From Sipunculus nudus (Eukaryota; Annelida; Sipuncula; Golfingiida; Sipunculidae), in contig CM049318.1 in assembly GCA_026874595.1 (NCBI GenBank), forward strand, positions 2,357,741-2,421,740: a stretch of 64,000 bases of DNA, read 5' to 3'. Position 1 is the stretch's first letter; each line of letters begins with the position of its first letter. The position numbers and the translations under genes were made by a program. Positions 11,051 to 22,976 of this stretch are shown piece after piece. The notes under the pieces were generated by a model, which was given only the letters and a program-made list of their open reading frames with translations, was not told where the DNA came from and made no database searches.

Positions 11051-13425
11051 TATGGTCGATTCAGTGGGATGGTGGTGATGTTATCAGGGTGGTCGTGTCA
11101 GTAGGATGGTGGTGTTATGGGGGTGGTCCTGTCAACGGGATAGTAGTGTTATGGGGATGGTTGTGCAAGTGGGATGATGTTTTTGCGGGATGGTCGTATC
11201 ATTTGATGGTGGTGTTATTGGGTTTGGACGTGTCAGTGGGATGGTGGTGTTATGGGGTGGACTTGTCATTGGATGGTGGTGTTATTTGGGTGGACATGTC
11301 AGTGGGATGGTTGTGTAATGTGGATGGTCATGTCATTAGGATGTTGGTGTAATTGGTTTAGGGTATTAATGGACGGTGGTGGTTTCAGGCTGGCCATATA
11401 AATGGGATTTTCTGTTTTCGGTCTGGCCATGTTTATGGGATTTTCAGTTATCGGGTTGGTCATGTTATTAGGATAGTAATGTTATGGGGAAGGTCGTGTC
11501 AGTGGGATGGTGATGTTATGGGGGTGATCCTGTCAGTGGGATGGTAGTGTTATAGGGATGGTTGTGCCAGTGGGATGATGTTTTTGCGGGATGGTCCTAT
11601 CCGTGGACGGTGTTGTTATTGGGTTGGGACGTGTCAGTGGGATGGTGGTGTTATGGGGATGGTCATGTCATTAGGATGTTGGTGTAATGGGTTTGGGGTA
11701 TTAATGGACGGTGGTGGTTTCGGGCTGGCCATATAAATGGGATTTTCTGTTTTCGGGCTGGCCATGTTTATGGGATTTTCAGTTATCGGGTTGGTCGTGT
11801 TATTAGGATGGTAATGTTATGGGGATGGTCGTTTCAGTGGGATGGTAATGTAATCAGGTGGTCGTGTCAGTAGGATGGTGGTGTTATTTGGGTGGACATG
11901 TCAGTGGAATGGTGGTGTAATGTGGATGGTCATGTCATTAGGATGTTGGTGTAATGGGTTTAGGGTATTAATGGACGGCTGGCCATGTTTGTGGGATTTT
12001 CAGTTATCGGGTTGGTCGTGTTATTAGGATGGTAATGTTATGGGGATGGTCGTTTCAGTGGGATGGTAATGTAATCAGGTGGTCGTGTCAGTAGGATGGT
12101 AGTGTTATTTGGGTGGACATGTCAGTGGAATGGTGGTGTAATGTTGATGGTCATGTCATTAGGATGTTGGTGTAATGGGTTTAGGGTATTAATGGACGGC
12201 TGGCCATGTTTGTGGGATTTTCAGTTATCGGGTTGGTCGTGTTATTAGGATGGTAATGTTATGGGGATGGTCGTTTCAGTGGGATGGTAATGTAATCAGG
12301 TGGTCGTGTCAGTAGGATGGTGGTGTTATTTGGGTGGACATGTCAGTGGAATGGTGGTGTAATGTTGATGGTCATGTCATTAGGATGTTGGTGTAATGGG
12401 TTTAGGGTATTAATGGACGGCTGGCCATGTTTGTGGGATTTTCAGTTATCGGGTTGGTCGTGTTATTAGGATGGTAATGTTATGGGGATGGTCGTTTCAG
12501 TGGGATGGTAATGTAATCAGGTGGTCGTGTCAGTAGGATGGTGGTGTTATTTGGGTGGACATGTCAGTGGAATGGTGGTGTAATGTGGATGGTCATGTCA
12601 TTAGGATGTTGGTGTAATGGGTTTAGGGTATTAATGGACGGCTGGCCATGTTTGTGGGATTTTCAGTTATCGGGTTGGTCGTGTTATTAGGATGGTAATG
12701 TTATGGGGATGGTCGTTTCAGTGGGATGGTAATGTAATCAGGTGGTCGTGTCAGTAGGATGGTGGTGTTATTTGGGTGGACATGTCAGTGGAATGGTGGT
12801 GTAATGTGGATGGTCATGTCATTAGGATGTTGGTGTAATGGGTTTAGGGTATTAATGGACGGCTGGCCATGTTTGTGGGATTTTCAGTTATCGGGTTGGT
12901 CGTGTTATTAGGATGGTAATGTTATGGGGATGGTCGTTTCAGTGGGATGGTAATGTAATCAGGTGGTCGTGTCAGTAGGATGGTCGTGTTATGGGGGTGG
13001 TTGTGCCAGTGGAATGATGTTTTTGCGGGATGGTCGTATCCGTGGATGGTGGTGTTATTAGGTCTGGACGTGTCAGTGGGATGGTGGTGTTATGGGGTGG
13101 ACGTTACATTGGATGATGGTGTTATTGGGGTGGACATGTCAGTGAGATGGTGGTGTAATGTGGATGGTCATGTCATTAGGATGTTGGTGTAATGGGTTTG
13201 GGGTATTAATGGACGGTGGTGATTTCGGGCTGGCCATATAAATGGGATTTGCAATAATCTGGTTGGTCGTGTTGCTGGGATGGTTCTGTTATCGGAATGG
13301 AATATTAATTAATGGTTTTGTTATTGCGGTGGTCGTTATAATAGATTCTGATGTTATTGGACTCGCCGTGTTATCGGGATGGTAATGATACACGGGTTGT
13401 CTCTGGGTGGTGGTGTTATAATATA
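11051..13425 (+). repeat. G/T-rich minisatellite, subarray III with 221-bp higher-order repeats
   Basis: These are degenerate descendants of the same units, with added GGCTGGCCATGTTTGTGGGA and GGGTTTAGGGTATTAATGG segments. Between 11981 and about 13085 a 221-bp block is repeated: GGCCATGTTT starts at 11981, 12202, 12423, 12644 and 12865, exactly 221 bp apart each time. The copies are nearly identical, so this homogenisation is recent compared with the rest. The array decays from about 13200 to 13425. Confidence 0.92.
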
Positions 13426-13479
13426 AACTTTAATCATTTTACATGGATTGTGCAACTAGTTATAATAACTAATACGAAA

Positions 13480-13665
13480 TATCCTCCATGGCTCAGATGG
13501 TGGCATTCGGTAATCTTTGGAGGTGGAGGAAACTGGAGGACGCGGAGAAACCCACAACCTTGAATAAACTACTATAACACCCTCTCATAGCCACGCCGGC
13601 AATCGAACATCGGTCGCCAGTGAAGAGCGCCTAGTCGTTTACCCCTCGACTGGTCGGACCCCGTC
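13480..13665 (-). mobile_element. tRNA-derived SINE remnant inside the minisatellite
   Basis: Read on the minus strand, the head (about 13665 down to 13590) contains GTTCGATTGCC, close to the pol III B box, and upstream an A-box-like AGTCGAGGGGTAAACG. Further along comes a segment whose + strand reads GGTGGAGGAAACTGGAGGA then CGCGGAGAAACCCAC. This resembles a central domain shared by several metazoan SINE families; I think of Nin-type domains but am not sure. The surrounding minisatellite resumes on the other side, so the SINE, or a SINE-bearing segment, was inserted into the array. Confidence 0.65.
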
Positions 13666-14690
13666 GGGATAGTGTTGTTATCGAGGTAGCCATGTTAATT
13701 AGATGTTGGTGTTATCGGATGGGCGTGTGAGTGGGATGGTGGTGTTATTGGGAAGGCCTTGTTAAGGAGATTGAGGCATAAGCAGGATTGTGGTGCTACC
13801 GGGATGATGGTGTTATCGTGGTGGTAGTGTTACAGGGATGGTGGTGTTATCGGGGTGACCTTGTTACGGAGATGGAAGGATTGTGGTGTTGCCGCGGTGG
13901 TCTTGTCACCAGGATGGCCGTGTTTATGAGACGGTCGTATAATCAAGGTGATCGTGTTAACAGGACGATGGAGTTAGTTATGTTTACATGTCAGCGGGAT
14001 CAAGGTGTTATTAAGACTGTCGTTTTAACGGGGTGATGGTTAACTGGGGTGGCCGTGTTAACGGGTGGTGTTTTTTTTGGGTGGCCGTGATAAAGGGATA
14101 GTGGTTTACTGGGGTGGCCGTGTTAACGGGATAGTGGTTTACTGCGGTTGCCGTGTTAACGGGATAGTGGTTTACTGGGGTGGCCGTGTTAACGGGATAG
14201 TGGTTTACTGCGGTGGCCGTGTTCACGGGATAGTGGTTTACTGCGGTGGCCGTGTTCACGGGATAGTGGTATGGGGTGGCCGTGTTAACGGGATAGTGGT
14301 TTACTGCGGTGGCCGTTTTAACGGGATAGTGGTTTACTGCGGTGGCCGTGTTAACATGATAGTGGTTTACTGCGGTGGCCGTGTTAGAGGGTGGTGGTTT
14401 ACTAGGGTGGCCGGTTTAAGGGGATAGTGGTTTAATGGGGTGGCCGTGTTAAAGGGATAGTGGTTTACAGGGGTGGCCGTTTTAACGGGATAGTGGTTTA
14501 CTGGGGTGGCCGTGTTAAAGGGATAGTGGTTTACTTGGGTGGCCGTGTTAACGTGGTAGTGGTTTACTGGGGTGGCCGTGTTAACGGGATAGCGGTTTAC
14601 TGGGGTCGTCGTGTTAACGGGGTGGTGGTTAACCAGTATGGTCATTTTAACGGGATGGTAGTTTACCGGGATGGTCGTTTTAACCCTCTG
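13666..14690 (+). repeat. G/T-rich minisatellite, subarray IV (33-bp unit with GTGGTTTACTG)
   Basis: The array resumes after the SINE. From about 14040 the unit is GGTGGCCGTGTTAACGGGA followed by TAGTGGTTTACTGC, a variant not seen left of the SINE, in about 19 rather regular copies. The 33-bp period again leaves open frames on both strands (for example 14065-14427 + and 14367-14774 -), which I do not treat as genes. Confidence 0.92.
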
Positions 14691-14989
14691 CAGAAGTTCG
14701 CTCCAACATCCATCAATTATAGCTCGATACAAAGTCTCACCAACAGAGAAAATGGTGTCTATTCGAATGAGCAAACTTTTACTCCGTCATAAGGAAAATA
14801 GTGATAAGATGTTGCTCAACCACGGGTAAGTTCATAATTCCATTTTCACTCGTGAGAGGAATTTACAACTGGAACCTGTTCACTGAAGCTTTTTCATTTG
14901 TAGCATCGAGAAGATTCTCGGGCGGACATACTGAGGGTTTGAAGTTGTTTCATCAACTGCTTGTTCGGCTCTTAAAAAGACGGTATTAA

Positions 14990-15010
14990 CCCCCCCCCCC
15001 CCCCCCCCCC
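14990..15010. repeat. Poly-C tract
   Basis: A run of 21 C on the + strand. Other long C or G runs occur at about 16400-16415, 27575-27592, 28271-28284, 38574-38590 and 40096-40107. Confidence 0.95.
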
Positions 15011-15115
15011 GACATGAAGAAGTGACTTCATGTTATTTCTTGTGGGTAAGATTTGTTATGGATTATGCTCAATCCTTCATCCAGGTATATTAGCTGGACC
15101 TTGCTTGTTTTATTT

Positions 15116-15303
15116 CAGAAGCGCATCCAGGGGGTCCAGGTTGTCTGGACCCCCCTTTTTCAGTAACCGCAACATTTTTAACGTTTTCACGCCAATTTTT
15201 ACAACCTGGACCCCCTTTTCTTGACCTGGTGACCTTTTCAGGTTTTTTCATTAGACTTCCTTGGTTGGACCCATCCGTTTCCTAAATCCTGGGTCCGCCC
15301 CTG
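15116..15303. mobile_element. hAT-like MITE
   Basis: The left end reads CAGAAGCGCATCCAGG. The right end, read inward on the minus strand, is CAGGGGCGGACCCAGG, so imperfect 16-bp inverted termini begin with the CAG that is usual for hAT elements. TATTT abuts both ends (15111-15115 and 15304-15308), a possible 5-bp target duplication. The interior repeats CTGGACCCCC. There is no transposase sequence at 188 bp, so it is non-autonomous. Confidence 0.55.
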
Positions 15304-15596
15304 TATTTGTACGTCTTTGGTTTAAACAATAGATAATGACGAACGACATATCCATTGAGAGCATATTTGCATATTACTTCATAGCCTAACAGCTGAACCA
15401 GTCACAAACCCCTCCATCTCGGAAACGCAGATCGAGACGTGACGAATCAAGATGCATATATCAAGTGAATAGGAGACTCCCTACGTTCAGCTACGCGGGG
15501 TAGGTGGCGCTATCTTTCATGCTAAGCCTTTCTCTTACACCTCAGGTACTGAAGCATTCTCCACACAGGTCTGTTTATAGATATCAAGGATAAACC

Positions 15597-15713
15597 TTTC
15601 ATTCACTCAGCACGCTTGTATGCCGAAATCAAGCTATTGCACATGGGAATGGTAAATTACAATAATTAAGTGAATGGAGCCAATATAGGGCATGCATTGA
15701 CAATATTCATTCT
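15597..15713. repeat. Dispersed repeat, copy 1 (partner at 37858-37975)
   Basis: It shares with 37858-37975 the ordered blocks CATTCA, TCAGCACRCTT, GCCGAAATC, GGGAAT, AATGGAGC, ACATG/GCATG and ACAATATTCATTC, over about 117 bp. The class is unknown. Confidence 0.6.
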
Positions 15714-17345
15714 ACATATAATGGTTATAAAGAATATGGCCTTTTTTTAGATTTCGTAAAACCTGGGGAAGTACACTGCGGCGCGATCTCAGTGACGTGG
15801 TGGTGTAAACGTATACAAACAAATACCACATTGCTCCCGGTATAAACACGTAATTCTGGGGTGAAAAAACTTCGCCTCAGCTTCGGGTGGTTACGGGAGA
15901 ATACAATTTCGGACGTAAACAGACTTAAGCGTCATAGTGCACGGGACATTTATAGACCGAGCCTTGTAAGTCTGGTCGGAACATGATGACAAACGACCTT
16001 CACCACGTAAAGATTCCAGATATTAAAGGGAGAAGATCAGAGGCAGATAGAGAAGACGCTGTTGTTGAAACTGAATGACCATGCAATAGGTCTCTTGACC
16101 AAGATACAACTTGACTGCTGTACTGTTTGGCAGTCTTTATCCGAATGACCATCTAAATCGCGGTGTCCACTCTCTGCAGGTGTCCAGCTTTGCAAATTCT
16201 GATTATAAAGAATGTATTATTCTCTGGGAAAATACCAAATTTGAAGTCATGTACGGAAGTATACATTATTTTAAAGGCAGGAACGTTCGATAGCGGCCAC
16301 TGACGAAGCTATAAAGACTGACGAGACTATAAAGACAAATATTTAAGGAGAGGTAAGGGTTCGATGCCGTACCAGGAAATGTCAGAGCTTAATTTGTATC
16401 CGGGGGGGGGGGGGGGACCTGTAATGGAAACAAGACAGATTCTTGAACTGTAAAATAGAAGAAAAGCTTAATGGTGAGATCAAGAGGCGAGGGTAGAAAA
16501 GTACCAACAAGGCAACACAAGCCTAGCTCAACAAGCGCCCCTTTGATGTTTGGTCGGTAAAAGGCTCTATTTACAAACAGGTCTTTGTGTCTTTGTATGG
16601 ACTACTCTATAACATTAATAGGATTTTGTACGAGTCGTTTGAAAGCTTACGCCTGCGAATCTTTGAACCTGTTTTACGGCATATCAATCTGTTTTGTAGA
16701 GGGCACTTTGAAGGTAAGGTGCTGGTAGCGAGGGTGGTTTTGGTAGGGCGATTCTGTACGGGATAGTCAGAAACAAGCCTTCCTCCGCGATGAAATGTCA
16801 TCCGTTCAAATAAGCAGAGGTTAAGGTGCCCGTAACGTGATGATATAGAGAGACGATGTTTAAGGTATTAGGTTCGGCGACTTGCCTCTATCCGGCGGCT
16901 AGTCAGCGTCGGCTTGTCATCAAAGGACCGTGCCAGCCATATATTAAAACTCACCTCCAGCTAAGGTGTGGATTTGATCTCGGATCAAAGGACCCGACAT
17001 AGCAGCACAATCTGCCGTGTACATCTCCCATCATAGCAGGCCGGGTGGGGCGGCTTCATATATGGCAATATCATATTTATTTGACGTAAAAAATTAATTC
17101 TCCGCACATCTCTCACTTTGGTAACAGACAGGTGCACTTTCAGCAGCAAAATCTTTTTTTTTTTACTTCTATCTCCTATACATTATCATATGTGCGTATG
17201 TGTAAGTGCAAAATTATTATTATTTAGATAAATTTCATTATATAAAAGACAAATTACCTATATGTATGTTCGAAACGATACACACTCGATCTTTTATACT
17301 ATAATATTGATGAAACCAGATAATAATATCTACATGTTTTTACCA
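15714..17345. other. No confirmed gene; a possible terminal exon at 16674-16753
   Basis: Mostly unrecognised single-copy sequence. On the minus strand a pyrimidine-rich acceptor ending CCCGTACAG precedes a 25-codon frame ending in TAA at 16674. Its phase fits the donor of the signal-peptide exon at 22977, but it has no recognisable homology, so I do not call it as an exon. A G-run lies near 16400-16415. Confidence 0.3.
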
Positions 17346-17394
17346 GTATATATCATGTATATATATATATATATTATATAATATATATATATAC
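17346..17394. repeat. (TA)n microsatellite
   Basis: An interrupted TA tract of about 48 bp. Confidence 0.9.
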
Positions 17395-18215
17395 ACCTTT
17401 CAATTTCTGTTACATATTTAGAATAAAAAGAACATATCAAGATCATAATTACATATACGATAATGTCTTCTTTTAATATAATTAAAATGTTAATAAGAAA
17501 CATGAACTGCAAGGAAGTAGATATTCACAGAGATGTTTTTTGCTACTGCGTTTGCTAGAAATCATACTTGATTTTTAATTGCTAATTATTATTACAATAT
17601 TAAAACTGATAATTTTGTGTACGTTGCTTGAATATATAAACTAGACATAACGTTTCGTCGTGAGTTTTTTTTCAGTTTTAATTGCAAAAATCCTAATAGA
17701 CAGATCAATTTATTTAGTGATTTAAGATATTAATAAATTAACCCTGCACACAATAAAAATGAACCATGGCTAATTAATGAATAATGCAACATTTTCACGA
17801 AATGCTACTTGTATTTTAATAAATGGCAATTATATATTTTTTCAGTTGCTGTGTTGATATAATAGTTCATCTTGTAAATCGCACATTAAAAGACACGCAG
17901 GGCCAATTTGATTATTAAAGGGATAAACGAATAAATTTATCATTTTTTCTTAATTTTTGTTTCTTATAGCCTTTTTTCGTTTATCATGTTCCTATGTTGT
18001 GCTGTTTTATTGAGAAAAACAATACCAGTTAAATTATTACATTACTGGCAAAGATAATATGTGTATATTATAGTCCTTAAGAAACGTCGTTTTTATGAAC
18101 ATGCAATATTATTAATTAAGTCGTTTAAACATTTCAGTATAACCATGCAGGACTATACATCTGCTATACATCATTTGTCTTGGTAACATAGAAATATAAT
18201 TTTCATATGAAAGTC

Positions 18216-18278
<63 letters not shown>

Positions 18279-20159
18279 GTTGACGATAATTGTTTAAAAT
18301 ATAATTGTGTTCCAATCAATATCAAAATACGCATGCATACAGATAATCAGAATCAACTCGTTTATGATCCGTGACGTTTTACCTTATAAATGCGTTATGA
18401 GGCGCTGAGAAACTTTCAATCAAATTCTAAAATTTCGTCAACGTCTCGATACAATGTATCTGACGATACCGGTACCATATTTGTGTCGTGATGTATCACG
18501 GTATTAGTGCATGTTTCGTTACTGATTTGTTGATCTTAATTATGGGGAATAAAATCTTTTCTGGAAACTCAAGACACGATAGATTAATAAGTGAAGTGTT
18601 TTATTATCATGCTTTTAAAAAAAATATTTTGATTGAATAAAAATATTGTATTTTACTACTTTAAAGTTTTTTTTATCAAATATAAAATTTATTGTAATTG
18701 TCTCTTTATTTGTACTTCTTATTTGTTGTTGAGAGCCTTGTAAAAACTATAATAAGTAAAACTTTAACCCTGCAGTCACCTGGCATATTAAGACACGGCT
18801 AAAAAGTATTTAATTAAAATGTAACAAATAAACACTAAATAAACTTAGACTTGGCTTAAAAATTAATAGTTTTGATAAAACAAATTATCATCGAAAATAG
18901 TAATCATAGTTACAGATAATTCAAACTATCTTTTTTATTAGACTCGATTTAACATACTTTTAACATACTTAAATTTTGATGGTTACCATGTTTGGTTTAA
19001 TAATAAATGAATGATTTTTGTTTTCTTAAGGGATATCTGATTCAACGAATTAGCAAAAGTCAATAACCTATAGGCTTTAATGATACTTACCAACAACGTA
19101 AAAAGTTAAACATGTATGTATTTCTTTAAATAGTAACACACAATAATAAAATAGAGGAAAATTGAATTTAGCAAAAATAGTTTTAAAAGGCCATTTATTG
19201 CATCACTGGTCGTTAAAACGTGCATATATTGGAAATTATAATGTATATATATATATATATATATAGTGTATGCCCGGCTACTTTGGTCTTCTGACATATA
19301 TAAAGGGACCACGCTTTATGTTTTGTAAGCTATATATATATCATTTAGTTTACTTGATGTACAGTGAGCGTTTGAAGTTGTGTAACTGGAGGATAATGCG
19401 TATTTTGGGTGGTAAAGATGATCAAAGCAAGGCCCGCCAGATGAGATATACCACCAAGTGTCGCGAGAAATGAAACTTCCCTGATTTATCTAATCAGCAA
19501 TTCGCTAACACTCAAAATTACAAGCCGTACTTTTGCTCTTTATTGCACAGACAGGTTCCTGTTTTAACGTCCTTGTTTCCAATGCGTTAAAATAAAGCTG
19601 AAAGCGAAGAGAACTGCAGTAAAATTCATACTATATACACAGTTATGAGGGAGTTGTAAAACGGAATTCCAAGATGCAATTAATGAAAGACAGGTTGAAA
19701 TTAAGTTGCAATTAAATAATTATTTTAGATATTAACTGGTCATTTGAGCATTGTAATAAAAATGGTTATACACCGCTTGACGCATATGTCTAAGCTGGAA
19801 TGGTATGCACGACAATCTAAAAAAAAATACATCATTTTAATTATTAGAATAACTTTAATTTGATTGTGTTCATGTATACTTGATATAAATGTTACCTTCA
19901 CATGAATTGGAAAACTGATAAGCCGGCATTGTGTTAGCGTGATAATTTATTCGCTGAAATAATTGGATTATCGAAATTAAACAAAAAATACTTGATGACC
20001 TGTTATTCATTGTACTTGAAGAATTTTAATAAAGACGGATTCGATTAATCTTATCTTGTGTTATTGAATCTTATGTTATACTGAAGAAACGTATTTCTTT
20101 TATTTTAATGTAAGACAACGTAGTGCACAAACTGATACATATCAATATATACCTGTATG
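17395..20159. other. AT-rich intronic or intergenic DNA with long (TA)n at 18218-18277
   Basis: A pure TA run of about 30 repeats occupies 18218-18277 and a shorter one 19242-19266. The rest is AT-rich unique sequence with no exon I can defend. If the gene at 22977-23442 continues to lower coordinates, much of this is probably its intron. Confidence 0.45.
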
Positions 20160-20199
<40 letters not shown>

Positions 20200-20222
20200 A
20201 TACATGTATATACATGTATATA
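20160..20222. repeat. (TA)n and TACATGTA repeat
   Basis: A TA tract passes into three copies of a TATACATG octamer. Confidence 0.9.
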
Positions 20223-20919
20223 TTATATGTATGATGAGAGAGAGGACACAAAACCTAATTGATGCGACTAAGCACTGTGGTCGTGTTGCATTGGTGGTCA
20301 TTAGCAGGGTTTCACTGCATTTGTGTGTAAAATCCACGTTATAGACAGTTTAAATACGATAGTTCAATACCAGATTAAATACGTGCGTACTTGACCTAAA
20401 GGTCACGTGATGACACTTGATTACAGGTGTCAAAAGCAATATCCCTGAGCGTGGTTTTCTAAACGAGCTGTCGAATTCCAGGCCATGCATACATATACAT
20501 AGACCCGCGTGATGTTAGACAACACCCGTTAATTGTCCATGCCTGGCGGAGTTCTGGCAGGAAGGCTCTCCATATTTAATACTCTCCAGGGGGGAAGGAT
20601 GGAAATAATATGAATACTTTCTCTTTCCGTAAAAAGAACAAATATGCGAAATATCTGTTCAGAATTTTTGTATATGCACTGAAGTAAAGGGGTTTTTTTT
20701 GGCAATGGTTAGGATTCTCCTTCGGCTGTGACAAAACACCGATATATATTTCTCTCTATATATATGTCTATATGTATATATATATGTGTGTGCATGTGTG
20801 TGTGTGTTTAATTGAAATTTTACATGATAAAGTAAAATTAACATGTTTTTCAGAAAATATATATGAATAATAATGTAAGTAGCAGCAAAGTAATGAATTT
20901 ACTGCAACGAGTGCTATAT

Positions 20920-21482
20920 AATAATAATGATAGTAATAATAATTATAATAATAATTATAATAATAATAGTTATAATCATTATTATGTTAGCGTGTAATAC
21001 CGTATAGTAGAGTAGCACTTGTAGAAGTAAATTTGGTATCAGTAGTAGAAGTAGTAAAAGTAGTAGTAGAAGTAGCAGCAGTAGCAGCAGCAGCAGTAGT
21101 AGTAGTAGTATTAGTAATATAAGAAGTAGTAGTAGTAGTGAAGTAATAGTAGTAGTAGTAATAGTAATAGTAGAAGTAGTAGTAGTAGAAGTAGTAAAAG
21201 TAGTAGTATAGAAGAAGCAACAGTAGCAGCAGTAGTAGTAATATAAGAAGTAGTAGTAGTAGTAAAAGTAATAGTAGAAGTAGTAGTAGTAGTAGAAGTA
21301 TTAGTAGCAGAAGTAGTAGTAGTGGTAGTAGTAACATTAGTAATAGAAGTAGTAGTCGTAATAGTAGCAGCAGTAGTTGTAGTAGAAGTAGCAATAATAG
21401 AAGTAGTGGATGTTGATGTTGTTGTAGTAACAGTGGTAATAGAGTTAGTAGCAGTATTGTAATAGTAGTAGTAGTCGTAGTA
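20920..21482. repeat. Large compound trinucleotide tract (AAT)n then (AGT/AGC/AGA)n
   Basis: AAT/ATT triplets at about 20920-20975 are followed by about 480 bp of imperfect AGT, AGC and AGA triplets. The minus-strand frame at 20987-21394 reads as poly-Leu and then poly-Tyr/Thr, which is expected from the triplet register and is not a gene. Confidence 0.92.
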
Positions 21483-22173
21483 TAACCTGATGCATTAATT
21501 TTTTACCGTGCGGTGGCATGCACCCAACCATCCATAATGTACTGAGGCATTATAGTTTATATTACTGATACAGATATAACACGCAGTAACTGGGTTTGTA
21601 TTATTTGTTCCTATGAATGTAACTTTTATTACACGCTACTTCACTTGAAGCTTTACCTGTACGTGCGACTGCGCCTCTTTTTACAGACCAAGTACCAGAA
21701 AAGGATTCGTCGAATTCAGTTATCACCTAATCATAATTATAATATCTATACACAAACATTAATTCCGCTACTCGGTATCAGAAAAATAATAATCTTCATT
21801 TCCTCGGGAATTAAAACAATATTTTATTTTAAGAACATAAAATAACTGAATGAGACCGCAAAGGAGTATTTTTGTATGACAGGTAAACTATATATATATA
21901 TATATATATATGTTTAATTTTAATTCAGACTATCCCCGTCTGGCATTTGATATATACTTGCAAAGATGAAGTGCCCACTTCCTATACATACTCTATTTTC
22001 TGTCTCTCCATCTTCCTTTTCCCTGCTTCCTCTCCCTGTATAATACTATTTCAGGGTTTATTTTAAGGAAATTTTTTACTGCACACATTTGTAAACAAGC
22101 GTTCCACTTGGGAATAATAGGCCTTTATGACCTAATTATAAAGCAGGTTAATGTCATTATATTAATAGATATT
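21483..22173. other. AT-rich DNA, nothing recognised
   Basis: Contains a short TA run at 21888-21911. No exon or mobile-element ends were seen. Confidence 0.4.

Positions 22174-22236
<63 letters not shown>
22174..22236. repeat. (CA)n(TA)n microsatellite
   Basis: About 10 CA repeats run directly into about 20 TA repeats. Confidence 0.95.
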
Positions 22237-22237
<1 letters not shown>

Positions 22238-22976
22238 CAGAATATTATCAACTCATAACAGAGCCAGTGACACGGTGTATGACCCAGATATGAATGATTG
22301 ATGAAATGAATAGGCATCAGGCATAAGAGAGGCTTTCCAGTCCCTTACGGGAACAAACTTATAAATTTAGAACTGCACCACTCAGAATTACATTTATACA
22401 TTAATCATTTACAATTACACATGCAGATAGGGATCAACGTTAATATATAGTGTATTGTACTTGATGGGACTCACATGGACTCATATTCTTTGTACCCACA
22501 TTGCTCAGGCACCGTCACTTCTGCTATTACTACTACCACATGTGTATGGCGCATGTATTAGCAAATGTACAATTACAGGGTGACGGAGCACGCTGACGCG
22601 GGGGATGGAAAAATTTTATATCATCTTTATTTTATTTTATTAGGAAGAGTTGTGAGTTAGTAATTAAAGGCTGTTGTGAATTATCTTACATAAGGTATAC
22701 AGGTATATAAACAAATAGTATTGCTGGAACAGGTGGTATTTTGGGGAGTCTCATAAGTATATATAATATCATTCGGTCTATATTTCAAAACCTTATTTCT
22801 CACAGAAACATACCTCATAAAGTATATTATATTATATTATATTATATTATATATATTACTGTGTGTGTTATTATGTATGTATGTATTTATATATAACATG
22901 TGATCGTCACCAACACAATCGTTCCTCATTGTTACACCAAAATGAATATACATATGTAAATAACATTAATACTTAC
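22237..22976. other. Start of the intron downstream of the signal-peptide exon
   Basis: AT-rich, including a TATAT pentamer run near 22825-22855. The intron begins on the minus strand at 22976 with GTAAGT. No second exon was found in this stretch. Confidence 0.45.

Noticed and set aside
14011-14774. Open frames on both strands with NHYPVNTAT- or VNGIVVYWGGR-type repeats
   Set aside because: Same cause: a 33-bp repeat open on both strands, with no codon bias or domain.
20987-21394. 135-codon minus-strand frame, poly-Leu then poly-Tyr/Thr
   Set aside because: It is a reading of an AGT/AGC/AGA triplet microsatellite.
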